In this document: piece after piece, positions 17,056-24,553 of the stretch | Layout: every line of letters starts with the position of its first letter | Position numbering within the stretch: the stretch's first letter is position 1 | Source: CAZPAN01 sp964581165 | Lineage (GTDB): Bacteria; Actinomycetota; Coriobacteriia; Coriobacteriales; CADBOM01 | Assembly: GCA_964581165.1 (NCBI GenBank) | Contig: CAZOMM010000006.1 | Coordinates: 1-40,816 of the forward strand | DNA length: 40,816 nt | Direction: 5' to 3' | Program-made: the position numbers and the translations under genes | Notes under the pieces: model-generated | Databases searched by the model: none | What the model was told of the DNA's origin: nothing | The model's input: the letters and a program-made list of their open reading frames with translations, nothing else

Positions 17056-18397
17056 AATCGAAAGACTTAACAAAACAAAAGGGCTTAACAAAATCAAATC
17101 CACCATATCTTTTTTAGTTGTTTTGGCGCTTTCTGCGGCACTTTTGATGCCGCAGAATGTTTTTGCTTCTGTTGAGGACGACGATCTTGTAGGTCAAACA
17201 ACTGTAGGGGATTATCCCGATAGCTATTTGGCCTACGAGGCACCGGATCTGCAGTGCTCTCAGGGCATTTTGATTACTTCTGATGGAGAGGTTCTTTGGG
17301 AGCGAGATCCAGATACACAGGTTCCCATGGCATCTATCACCAAGGTCATGACATGTTTGGTGGCAGTTGAGATGGGCGAGTTAAGCGACTCAATTACCGT
17401 TTCTCAAGATGCTGAAGATCTGGAGGGTTCTACTGCCGAGCTTTATGCTGGTGACGTTCTTACTCTCGAAGAGCTTTTGTATTGTGCGCTTTTGCCTTCG
17501 GGCAATGATGCTGCCCTAACTATAGCCGAGTATTACGGAGATGGTGATGAGCAGCAGTTTGTGGAGCTGATGAATCAAAAAGCCGACGAGCTGGGGATGA
17601 CAAACACCGAGTATTCTAGCTCGAGCGGAATTGTTGATGAGGGTAACTACACTACAGCTCGTGATTGCTCAACTCTTGCTGCCTATGTGATGCAAAACAG
17701 CCTTATCAGCCAAGTTGTTTCTACGCAAGAATACAGTTACACCCACTCAACTACTGGCGAGACCGAAGTAATCGAAAGCACCAATACTCTTCTTGAAGAT
17801 TTCGACGGAATGCTCGGCATAAAGAGCGGATTTACAGACGCTGCAGGCTATTGCTTTGTCGGTGCGGCCGAGCGCGATGGGATTACACTTTACTCGGTAG
17901 TTCTAGGCAGCCCGTCGCTTTCGGATAGAAACTCAGATACCAGTAGTTTGCTTACTTGGGGCTTTGATCACTATCACAATGTGGAGCTTATGGCTGCTGG
18001 AACATATGTGGGGCAGGCTGTAGCCAGCTCTTGGTTGGACAAAACCTTTGGAGTGCAAACTTCGATGTCTGCAATAGCTTGTATCTTTGATTATGGGAAC
18101 GATCTCACGGTAGATGTTCAGATGGATGATCTTTCTGGAGCCATAGAAATAGGGGACTATGTTGGCACTATTTCGTGGAGTCTGGACGGAGAAGTGATTT
18201 GCGAGGTAGACCTAGAGGCAGCAGAATCTGTTGATGCACCAAGCATTTTGGATTGGTTTGGAATAACGTGGGGTAGGTTTATCAATCTGTTTACGGGAGG
18301 TCAGTCGTCTGCAACACAGTATGTTGCAACTCCGCAGATACATGAGCTTATCTCGGCGGCAGTAAGTGATCGTGCAGTAAGTGATCAAGAAGAGTAA
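17033..18397 (+). CDS. D-alanyl-D-alanine carboxypeptidase (PBP5/DacA family)
   Basis: 454 residues. A secretion signal ends near LLMPQNVFA. The three active-site motifs are intact: SITK with nucleophile S101 and K104, SGN (S156), and KSG (K264). These enzymes trim the terminal D-Ala of peptidoglycan pentapeptides. A beta-sheet tail and a hydrophobic segment near FGITWGRFINLF may contact the membrane. The C-terminus holds a 15-bp duplication encoding AVSDR-AVSDQ. The start is uncertain because an 18-bp duplication gives ATGs at 17033, 17036 and 17051, none with a clear ribosome site; the signal peptide survives with each. The stop lies 2 bp before the next gene. Confidence 0.92.
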   Translation: MMSKQIMEIERLNKTKGLNKIKSTISFLVVLALSAALLMPQNVFASVEDDDLVGQTTVGDYPDSYLAYEAPDLQCSQGILITSDGEVLWERDPDTQVPMASITKVMTCLVAVEMGELSDSITVSQDAEDLEGSTAELYAGDVLTLEELLYCALLPSGNDAALTIAEYYGDGDEQQFVELMNQKADELGMTNTEYSSSSGIVDEGNYTTARDCSTLAAYVMQNSLISQVVSTQEYSYTHSTTGETEVIESTNTLLEDFDGMLGIKSGFTDAAGYCFVGAAERDGITLYSVVLGSPSLSDRNSDTSSLLTWGFDHYHNVELMAAGTYVGQAVASSWLDKTFGVQTSMSAIACIFDYGNDLTVDVQMDDLSGAIEIGDYVGTISWSLDGEVICEVDLEAAESVDAPSILDWFGITWGRFINLFTGGQSSATQYVATPQIHELISAAVSDRAVSDQEE

Positions 18398-18399
18398 AA

Positions 18400-19608
18400 A
18401 TGTCAGATTTACAGCAGGATTCTTTGGATTCTTTGGATGTTGGAGAATCAAAAACTTCTCCTCTTTACAGTGAGCATGTTGAACTGGGAGCTAGATTTGG
18501 CACTTTTGGGGATATTGAGATTCCCTTGGATTACGGCGTGCCAGCAGACGAGCCAATCCCACTTAATCATCCCTTGCTAGCTGATGGATCATACCGGGGC
18601 TATATCAGGGTCTGTGGTCAGGATTCTGCTTTCTTTTTGCAAACGATGCTAAGTGCAGATATTAGCTCTCTTACTCGTATCGGCAGCAGCTGTCATGGGC
18701 TTACTCTTACCGCCCAAGGCGAGATCATTGCTTTGGTGTTTGTTCTACGAACAGGCGACTTTGAGTTCATCGTTGCCACAGATGCTCCTGTTGTAGAGGA
18801 GCTTGTTGATTGGCTGGATTCGAATAGCCGCGTTTCGGATGCAAACGGAAGGGTGTTTTCAGGAGTAGAGGTATCTGATCAAAGCGATGCTTTGGCTTCG
18901 ATAGAGCTGATGGGGCCAGCTTGTATTGAGTTTCTAGATGAGTTGGCGGGTTCTGGCGGATTTTGGGAACTAGCAGCCGATGGTTCAGCTGACAAGTCTG
19001 ATGCTGGTTCTAGCCCAGATGTTGGTTCTAGCTCTGATGTTGGCCCTAGCTCTGACCCCGATGTTGGTTCTAGCCCAGATGCCAGCCCTAGCTCCGATGC
19101 TGGCGAGACTGCCGTGTCCACTGATGCTAGCGACATAAGCATTGCCGCCGATGATAGCGACATTACTATCTACCTGTCTCCTGATTCACTTGCCCCTGAT
19201 GATTCACTTACTTTCGCTACAGATATGCCTGATGTTACAAGCAGGGATGCCGCTAAAACTCACAGCCCCGATTCTCCAAGTTTTTCCGAAATGCTTGCAG
19301 ATGGTCTTTGCTACAGCGAGGCAATTGCTTCGATTCCAATCATGCTTGCAGTTGAGCCCAGCCTAGAAAACAACATCATCTTGTGGGCTTCTCGAGAAGC
19401 TATCAAAATTATTTGGCGTTCGCTGCTTGGGTTTGAAGAACTTCAAGTGGTTGGCTTTAATCAGTGCAAGATGATTAGGCAGGCTCATGGGCTTTGGCTA
19501 AGAGATCTTGAGGGCCAAAAATATCTAAGTCCAGCCGAAGCTGGACTTGAGGAATTGCTCAGACCCGATGGGGCCTTTGTTGGAGCATCTGCTTTGGGGA
19601 TTTCTTAG
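18400..19608 (+). CDS. GcvT/YgfZ-like folate-binding protein with Asp/Ser-rich insertion
   Basis: 402 residues. The N-terminal 190 residues follow the aminomethyltransferase fold: SPLYSEHVELGARFG, YIRVCGQDSAFFLQTMLSADISSL, LTLTAQGEIIALVFVLRTGDFEFIVAT and IELMGPA. The C-terminal part keeps GLWLRDLEGQKYLSPAEAGL, which matches the closing region of GcvT. Between them, about residues 200-290, sits a Ser- and Asp-rich stretch of six-residue repeats. The usual MSHMG-type motif after the first strand is absent. It is therefore probably not a true glycine-cleavage T protein, and no other gcv gene is nearby. Folate binding is inferred. The gene follows the carboxypeptidase by 2 bp. Confidence 0.75.
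   Translation: MSDLQQDSLDSLDVGESKTSPLYSEHVELGARFGTFGDIEIPLDYGVPADEPIPLNHPLLADGSYRGYIRVCGQDSAFFLQTMLSADISSLTRIGSSCHGLTLTAQGEIIALVFVLRTGDFEFIVATDAPVVEELVDWLDSNSRVSDANGRVFSGVEVSDQSDALASIELMGPACIEFLDELAGSGGFWELAADGSADKSDAGSSPDVGSSSDVGPSSDPDVGSSPDASPSSDAGETAVSTDASDISIAADDSDITIYLSPDSLAPDDSLTFATDMPDVTSRDAAKTHSPDSPSFSEMLADGLCYSEAIASIPIMLAVEPSLENNIILWASREAIKIIWRSLLGFEELQVVGFNQCKMIRQAHGLWLRDLEGQKYLSPAEAGLEELLRPDGAFVGASALGIS
19000..19113 (+). repeat. 18-bp in-frame array inside the GcvT-like gene
   Basis: Six units begin GATG-GG or close variants and encode D-V/A-G-S/P-S-P/S; one 6-bp extra (GACCCC) keeps the frame. The array separates the two conserved halves of the protein. Confidence 0.85.
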
Positions 19609-19615
19609 GCTTTTT

Positions 19616-19745
19616 TTGGCTGGCACTTATAGGGTCCATCCTATAGGGTTTCCGTCCTGTAAGGTCTCATCCTGTAGGCCCTCATGAAGTCTTGTAGAGA
19701 CCTAAGCTTCTTATAAAGCCCTACAGAATCTTATAGAGTCCGCAG
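19616..19745 (-). repeat. Degenerate 14-20-bp array starting in the last codons of the Fic gene
   Basis: On the minus strand units such as GGACTCTATAAGATTCTGTA, GGGCTTTATAAGAAGCTTA and GGTCTCTACAAGACTTCATGA succeed one another from the last six codons of the Fic gene (with its TAG stop) to the facing GcvT-like gene. Units shorten and decay with distance. Confidence 0.7.
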
Positions 19746-20398
19746 GATTTGAGCCAGATAAGTGACAACACAGATAAAGCCCTCGTATTTCCCTGCGTAA
19801 AAGGCCTAAGATTGAGGATATCCGTACAAGTTTGTTCGACTGTCTGAGCTGTAATCTTGGGTGGGATCTCCTCGCCGGTTGCAGTTTCTTTTAGTTTATC
19901 CCGTGCTTCGCTAAGGCTTTTATCAACTAAAGCAGGAATTTCTGCAGGGTCTGGTTCTGTTATTCCGTTACCTTTGGGATCGTTAGTGTCTAGCCAGGCA
20001 TCAGATGGCCAGTCTTGGGTACTTGATGCTCTAAAGCTTCCGGCATCTGAATAGATCCCTTCAAACAGCAAGGCATGGATCTTTAATAGATCATCCGGGC
20101 TGGGTTCTACAGTTAGATCCGAGTTTGCAAGAGCAACGGTCCTAGATGCAACAATATCGGCTTCGATCTCGGTGCCTGCTATTTCTTTTAAAGCTTCATG
20201 ATCTTTGGATGACAAGCCATGGGCATGCATTGTCTTATCTGGAGCTTCGGATGGTTTACAAGAACCATTTATACATTCGTTGGCAATATGCTCGGCCTTA
20301 TTGCTTACCTCCAAAAAATCTAGCTTTTGTAAATCGATTGCAATGTTCCAAAGCTCATCTATAGAGACTGTTTTGATTGCAGTGGCAGGTTGCGACAT
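19721..20398 (-). CDS. Degenerate Fic-domain protein lacking the catalytic His
   Basis: 225 residues. The Fic fold is clear from KIHALLFEGIYSDAGSFR and the final motif NLRPFTQGNTRALS. Active Fic enzymes transfer AMP or other groups using the His of HPFx(D/E)GN(G/T)R; here that position is R198, and the acidic residue is Q202, while G203-N204 and R206 remain. AGG codes for R198. The chain ends about 20 residues after the motif, with its last codons forming the first unit of a tandem array, so the C-terminus may be shortened. A GGAG lies 6 bases before the ATG. Without the His, classical AMP transfer is not expected; a binding role or ongoing decay are the alternatives. Confidence 0.82.
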   Translation of the reverse strand: MSQPATAIKTVSIDELWNIAIDLQKLDFLEVSNKAEHIANECINGSCKPSEAPDKTMHAHGLSSKDHEALKEIAGTEIEADIVASRTVALANSDLTVEPSPDDLLKIHALLFEGIYSDAGSFRASSTQDWPSDAWLDTNDPKGNGITEPDPAEIPALVDKSLSEARDKLKETATGEEIPPKITAQTVEQTCTDILNLRPFTQGNTRALSVLSLIWLKSCGLYKIL

Positions 20399-20555
20399 TT
20401 TTTGCTCCGGTCTACTTGGGGCATAAGATACAGGATCATTACTATAGTATTCAAAATATCTTGTAAGAATACTTAAATTCGAAATGCGTTCTTTATATTT
20501 GTGTTTTTTCGCGAGCTAATGATTAATACTGGCTTTGACATAAAAATCCAAAATA

Positions 20556-20636
20556 GCCAAGCCAAGCCAAAGGGCCCAAGCCAAAGGGGCCAAGCTTCAA
20601 GCCAAAAGGGGCAAGCTTCAAGCCAAGCCAAAAGGA
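20556..20636. repeat. AAGCCAAGGGG-type degenerate repeats between Fic and FHA genes
   Basis: About eight short units (CAAGCCAAAGGGGC and variants with GCTTCAAGCCAAAAGGGG) fill this stretch. Short open frames across it on both strands are simple consequences of the repeat. The rest of 20399-20757 is A+T-rich without a recognisable gene. Confidence 0.75.
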
Positions 20637-20757
20637 AACAAAAGCAGGTAACTATCCAAATGCACTGCTCTTCTTTTAAGCTTTTGTATAAGCCTTTGGG
20701 ATACAATGGGCAAGGCCAATAATGGGCTAGGCTAAATATGAAAGCGATGTGATTTAG

Positions 20758-21207
20758 GTGGCCGATAAACTAACCTGTCCTGTCTGCAACATTCAGTTAG
20801 ATCCCTCGTCTACTGTATGTGACAGATGTGGTTTTAAATTAGTGGGTCGCACAGAGCAGTTTGCTATGGTGGATACAGTAAGAAGAGGTAATGTGGAGCG
20901 TCCTGCTTCTGCTGTCATTGGTACTCCAACGCTTACTATTATTAAAGGCTCGCTCGAAGGGCAGTCTTTTCCATTAACTAGTTTTCCTCTGGTAATAGGC
21001 AGAGACCCGTCCTGCGATCTATTTTTGAATGACAGGACTGTAACTAGGCGTCATGCCTCTGTGGATATAATCGACAACGAGGTTGTTATTTGCGACCTCC
21101 ACTCAATGAATGGAACATGGGTGGATGGCAAGGCCTGCGACAGGGCCTCTCTTTCGGATGGATCAATCGTTCAAATTGGCACCTTTACCATGGCTTTTAA
21201 TATCTAG
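20758..21207 (+). CDS. Zinc-ribbon plus FHA-domain protein
   Basis: 149 residues. The first 30 residues form a zinc ribbon (CPVCN, then CDRCGFKL). Residues 60-149 form an FHA domain, which binds phosphothreonine: FPLVIGRDPSCDLFLND, VTRRHASV and SMNGTWVDG carry the expected Arg, Ser-Arg-His and Asn residues. It probably recognises a target of a Ser/Thr protein kinase, but no kinase gene lies in the window. The start is GTG 20758 without a good ribosome site; no upstream alternative is in frame. Confidence 0.88.
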   Translation: MADKLTCPVCNIQLDPSSTVCDRCGFKLVGRTEQFAMVDTVRRGNVERPASAVIGTPTLTIIKGSLEGQSFPLTSFPLVIGRDPSCDLFLNDRTVTRRHASVDIIDNEVVICDLHSMNGTWVDGKACDRASLSDGSIVQIGTFTMAFNI

Positions 21208-21298
21208 GGAAATGCTGATCAATCCATTCCTTCCGTTTGGCCTGTGCCACCCTCCGCCTCCGCACATTCAGATTAAAGTAACTATTTTTTTAAGATCA

Positions 21299-21321
21299 GC
21301 GGCCGCATAGCCTGCGGCCGC
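21299..21321. other. GC-rich hairpin of two NotI-like palindromes
   Basis: GCGGCCGCA (21299-21307) and TGCGGCCGC (21313-21321) pair over a 5-base loop. There is no T-tract after it on either strand, so it is not an ordinary terminator. It lies between the FHA gene and iorA. Confidence 0.6.
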
Positions 21322-21429
21322 GTCACATTAGATGGGGTATCTGCTAATTTTGCGGATGTTAGTTTTGCAGATGTAGGATTTACGATCGTGCCGGCTGTTG
21401 AGCACGGAGACGATTGAGGGGAGATAAAA

Positions 21430-23196
21430 GTGGGGCAAAGCAAGATGTTACTGTCTGGAAACGAGGCAGTGGCGCGAGGAGCCTACGAGGCTGGGGCAAC
21501 AATTGGGGTTGGATACCCCGGAACGCCCTCCACAGAAACCATGGAGGCCTTTGCTAAGTTCGAAGAGGTCTATGCCGAATGGGCTCCTAACGAAAAGGTG
21601 GCGCTAGAGGTTGCCGCAGGAGCAAGCATGGGAGGCGCGCGTTGCCTCGTAACCATGAAGCATGTTGGAGTAAATGTTGCTGCCGACCCTCTTTACTCAA
21701 TATCCTATACCGGTGTAAACGGGGGTCTTGTCATACTTGCAGCAGACGATCCCGGGATTTTCTCGTCACAAAACGAGCAGGACACACGCTTTCACGCACT
21801 AGGTTCTAGAGTTCCCTTGATCGAGCCTTCAAATCCCACCGAGGCCTACGCCTTCGCAAAAATTGCTTATGAGATTTCTGAGCGCTTTGATTGTCCTGTA
21901 ATCATTCGTTCTACCGTGCGAATGTCTCACACAAAATCGATTGTAGAGATAGGCGAGCGTTCCGAGCAGCCTTTAAAGCCTTATACAAAGGATCCATCCA
22001 AGTGGGTTATGATGCCGGCCTTTGCAAAGCAGCGTCGCAAGCTCGTTGATAAGAGGGTGGCAGATCTTGCGGTTTATGGCTGTGAGCTGGCAGATGCGGT
22101 CTATCGCGATAAGTCGATAGGAATTATCTGCGCAGGTGTTGTGTATGAGCATGTTCGTGAGGCACTACCCAATGCCTCGACTCTAAAGCTTGGTATGACC
22201 TTTCCGCTACCAACTGATGCAATCGAAGATTTTGCTAAAGAGATCGATCATCTATATGTAATTGAAGAGGCAAGCAACTATCTGTCTTCTCAGGTGCTTG
22301 CGATGGGAATTTCTCTTGATCGCACTCCTGTGCCAATTCCTCCTGACGATGAGATCACTCCTGCAATTATTAGGCGAGCTTTTGGCATGGACGATGCAAG
22401 CTATATCAGCTTTGATGGAGATCTTCCAGGTAGGCCTCCAATGCTTTGTGCAGGATGTCCGCACAGACTGGTTTTTGCTGAGCTTTCTCGCATGGGAGCC
22501 ATCGTTACAGGTGACATTGGTTGCTACACATTGGGAACCCTCGCGCCACTTTCGTCCATGGATTCCTGTGTTGACATGGGAGCTTCGCTTTCGATGGCTC
22601 ATGGCATGGAGCTTGCAAGAAGCCATGTAAAAGGTGCCCAAGGAGCTTTTGCAACAAAGCCAATAGTTGGCGTTATCGGCGATTCAACCTTTGCACACTC
22701 GGGTATTACATCTTTGCTTGGAACTATTTACAACCAAGGTTCGGGAATTGCCTGTATTTTGGATAACCGCACCACTGCAATGACTGGTCAGCAGGGTAAT
22801 CCAGTTAACGGAATTACCTTGCAGCACAGGCCTAGCAGTGAGCTGGATTTGCTAGAGCTTTGCAAATCGCTTGGAGCTGAGGATGTCCAGCGAGTTGATG
22901 CTCAGGATCTAAAGGCAGTTAGGGCTGCTCTTAAACATGCGAGAGACTTTGACGGGCTTTCGGTTATTGTATTTTGCTCGCCATGCCAGTTGCTTGTTCG
23001 CGAGCGCAAACCTGCTTATGTAGTTGCTGAGGACTGCAGAGCTTGTGGCAACTGCATAAAGATTGGATGCCCCGCCTTAGGAACCGATAGCAAGGATTTA
23101 GCAGTCATCGATCAATCGCAGTGCATAGGCTGCGGACAGTGCGCCCAGGTGTGTCCATTCGATTGCATCTCGGCTGTCGAAGAGAATCAGGAGTAA
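21430..23196 (+). CDS. iorA: Indolepyruvate:ferredoxin oxidoreductase, alpha subunit
   Basis: 588 residues, normal length. The enzyme decarboxylates aryl-pyruvates from Trp, Tyr and Phe to aryl-acetyl-CoA and reduces ferredoxin. The N-terminal pyrimidine-binding region has GVGYPGTPSTETME; the TPP-binding region has GDIGCYTLG and IGDSTFAHSG with LDNRTTAMTGQQG. Two [4Fe-4S] motifs close the protein: CRACGNCIKIGCP and CIGCGQCAQVCP. GTG start follows GAGGGGAG. iorB begins 6 bp downstream. It starts a four-gene block with iorB, an ACT gene and paaK. Confidence 0.96.
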   Translation: MGQSKMLLSGNEAVARGAYEAGATIGVGYPGTPSTETMEAFAKFEEVYAEWAPNEKVALEVAAGASMGGARCLVTMKHVGVNVAADPLYSISYTGVNGGLVILAADDPGIFSSQNEQDTRFHALGSRVPLIEPSNPTEAYAFAKIAYEISERFDCPVIIRSTVRMSHTKSIVEIGERSEQPLKPYTKDPSKWVMMPAFAKQRRKLVDKRVADLAVYGCELADAVYRDKSIGIICAGVVYEHVREALPNASTLKLGMTFPLPTDAIEDFAKEIDHLYVIEEASNYLSSQVLAMGISLDRTPVPIPPDDEITPAIIRRAFGMDDASYISFDGDLPGRPPMLCAGCPHRLVFAELSRMGAIVTGDIGCYTLGTLAPLSSMDSCVDMGASLSMAHGMELARSHVKGAQGAFATKPIVGVIGDSTFAHSGITSLLGTIYNQGSGIACILDNRTTAMTGQQGNPVNGITLQHRPSSELDLLELCKSLGAEDVQRVDAQDLKAVRAALKHARDFDGLSVIVFCSPCQLLVRERKPAYVVAEDCRACGNCIKIGCPALGTDSKDLAVIDQSQCIGCGQCAQVCPFDCISAVEENQE

Positions 23197-23201
23197 CTAA
23201 T

Positions 23202-23807
23202 ATGAGCGATTCGAACAGCCAGGTAGCCAACACAACCACAACAGTAGTTTTGTGCGGAGTTGGTGGACAGGGAACAATTCTTGCAGCCGACATTCTTGCT
23301 AAAACTGCCGCAAGAGCTGGTTTGGACGTTAGGCTTTCTGAGATTCATGGTATGGCACAGCGCGGAGGTAGTGTAATTACCGTTGTCCGCTTTGGAACAG
23401 AGGTTCACTCTCCTGTTGCCGACTACGGATGTGCTGATAGGGTGGTTTCTTTTGAGGCAATGGAAGCACTGAGGTACATACCTTATTTGGCTCAAGGCGG
23501 CAGGCTTTTGGTTAATAGCGCCGAAATCACCCCTCTTTCTGTGCTTATAGGTGCAGCTCAGATGCCGCAAAATCTTGCGTCCTTTTTGCAAGAGCATGGT
23601 GCTGTGATGATTGACTCTTCTTCTATAGCTCAAAATGTTGGCAATCCCAAGGCAACCAATATTGTGTTGATGGGAGCGCTTTCGCAGGAATTGGATTTTG
23701 ATGTACAGATTTGGGAAGAGGTTATCTCGGGCAGAGTTCCTCCTAAAACTGTACAAAGCAATATCGCTGCTTTCTACGCTGGACGTGAGGCTGTGGCTAG
23801 TGCTTAA
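23202..23807 (+). CDS. iorB: Indolepyruvate:ferredoxin oxidoreductase, beta subunit
   Basis: 201 residues. The protein has the gamma-domain fold of 2-oxoacid:ferredoxin oxidoreductases, with VVLCGVGGQGTILAADILA and SEIHGMAQRGGSV. I chose ATG 23202, which follows CAGGAG by about 9 bases; an upstream in-frame ATG would overlap the iron-sulfur region of iorA. It works with IorA in one complex. A degenerate tandem array follows its stop codon. Confidence 0.95.
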   Translation: MSDSNSQVANTTTTVVLCGVGGQGTILAADILAKTAARAGLDVRLSEIHGMAQRGGSVITVVRFGTEVHSPVADYGCADRVVSFEAMEALRYIPYLAQGGRLLVNSAEITPLSVLIGAAQMPQNLASFLQEHGAVMIDSSSIAQNVGNPKATNIVLMGALSQELDFDVQIWEEVISGRVPPKTVQSNIAAFYAGREAVASA

Positions 23808-23961
23808 AGGTGCTGTGGCGAAAATTGGGGATCTCGTGGCTTGGGTGTCCCGCAGCTTAGGTTCTGTGGCTTAGGTTCTGTGGCTCGGGTGCCTCGCGAT
23901 TTAGGTGCCGTAGTTTGGGAGCCCGCAACTTAGGCCCTGCAGCTTAGATCTCGCGACTTAG
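23804..23961 (+). repeat. 14-16-bp degenerate array starting at the iorB stop
   Basis: TTAG or TTGG anchors recur at 23825, 23841, 23857, 23871, 23885, 23901, 23915, 23930, 23944 and 23958, mostly 14-16 bp apart. The first TTAA is the iorB stop region (23804-23807). GCTGTGGC of the last iorB codons also reappears in the array. The array ends 18 bases before the ACT gene. Confidence 0.8.
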
Positions 23962-23978
23962 AGATGGAAGGGATTTAG

Positions 23979-24389
23979 ATGAGAGTTAGGCAGCTTAGCA
24001 TTTTTGTGGTCAACGAACCCGGACAGATTCGCAAGGCCACTGCAGCTTTGGCAGATGCTGGGGTCTCGATTAGGGGACTTTCGGCTTCGGATACGGCCGA
24101 TTTTGGCATTGTGCGAATAGTAGTAGATAAGCCCGACGAGGGGGCTGCTGCCCTGCACGATCGGGGCTTTTTAGTGAGAACTAGCGATGTTATATGCATT
24201 CGTCTAGCAGATACAGCTGGTGAGCTCGATCGAATGTTCGAAGCTGTGGCTGCAATAGACGTAGATGTTATATACACCTACTCTCTTACAAATTCATATC
24301 TTGTGATGATGACCAGCGATCAAGAAGCTGCAGCCAAGGTTTTGCATGAGATAGGCGCAGAATTGGTTGACGATAACGGGCTGGTTTAA
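23979..24389 (+). CDS. Tandem ACT-domain protein next to paaK, copy 2
   Basis: 136 residues with two ACT domains. It starts RQLSIFVVNEPGQIRKATAAL, close in layout to the copy at 16525 but clearly diverged in sequence. It sits between iorB and the second paaK gene. A GGAAGGG lies before the ATG. It likely senses an aromatic amino acid or acid for this pathway; the ligand is inferred. Confidence 0.9.
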   Translation: MRVRQLSIFVVNEPGQIRKATAALADAGVSIRGLSASDTADFGIVRIVVDKPDEGAAALHDRGFLVRTSDVICIRLADTAGELDRMFEAVAAIDVDVIYTYSLTNSYLVMMTSDQEAAAKVLHEIGAELVDDNGLV

Positions 24390-24427
24390 CATTGGCGTTT
24401 TAACATTGGCAATTTGACGTTGACAAA
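24386..24427 (+). repeat. 14-bp tandem array starting at the ACT stop codon
   Basis: Three 14-bp units begin at 24386, 24400 and 24414: TTTAACATTGGCGT, TTTAACATTGGCAA and TTTGACGTTGACAA. The first contains the TAA stop of the ACT gene (24387-24389). Confidence 0.85.
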
Positions 24428-24553
24428 AACTTTAAAACAAAAGCAAAAAGCAAGAAAAGAAGCTAAACAGCTGCCAAATAGGTAGGTCAGCTGTCAAATC
24501 GAAAGGCCGGCTGCCTGAGAGGCCAGCTGCAAAATCGGGAGGTAATCGCAGAC

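Noticed and set aside
19616..19745. CRISPR array
   Set aside because: Units are directly adjacent, degenerate and of changing length, without unique spacers.
20473..20722. Small open frames on both strands between the Fic and FHA genes
   Set aside because: They follow the CAAGCCAA repeat; neither shows a recognisable domain or convincing start.
21277..21417. Short frame with pentapeptide-like ANFADVSFADVGF before iorA
   Set aside because: There is no ATG, GTG or TTG start with a ribosome site and it comes from a 15-bp repeat; at most a gene remnant.
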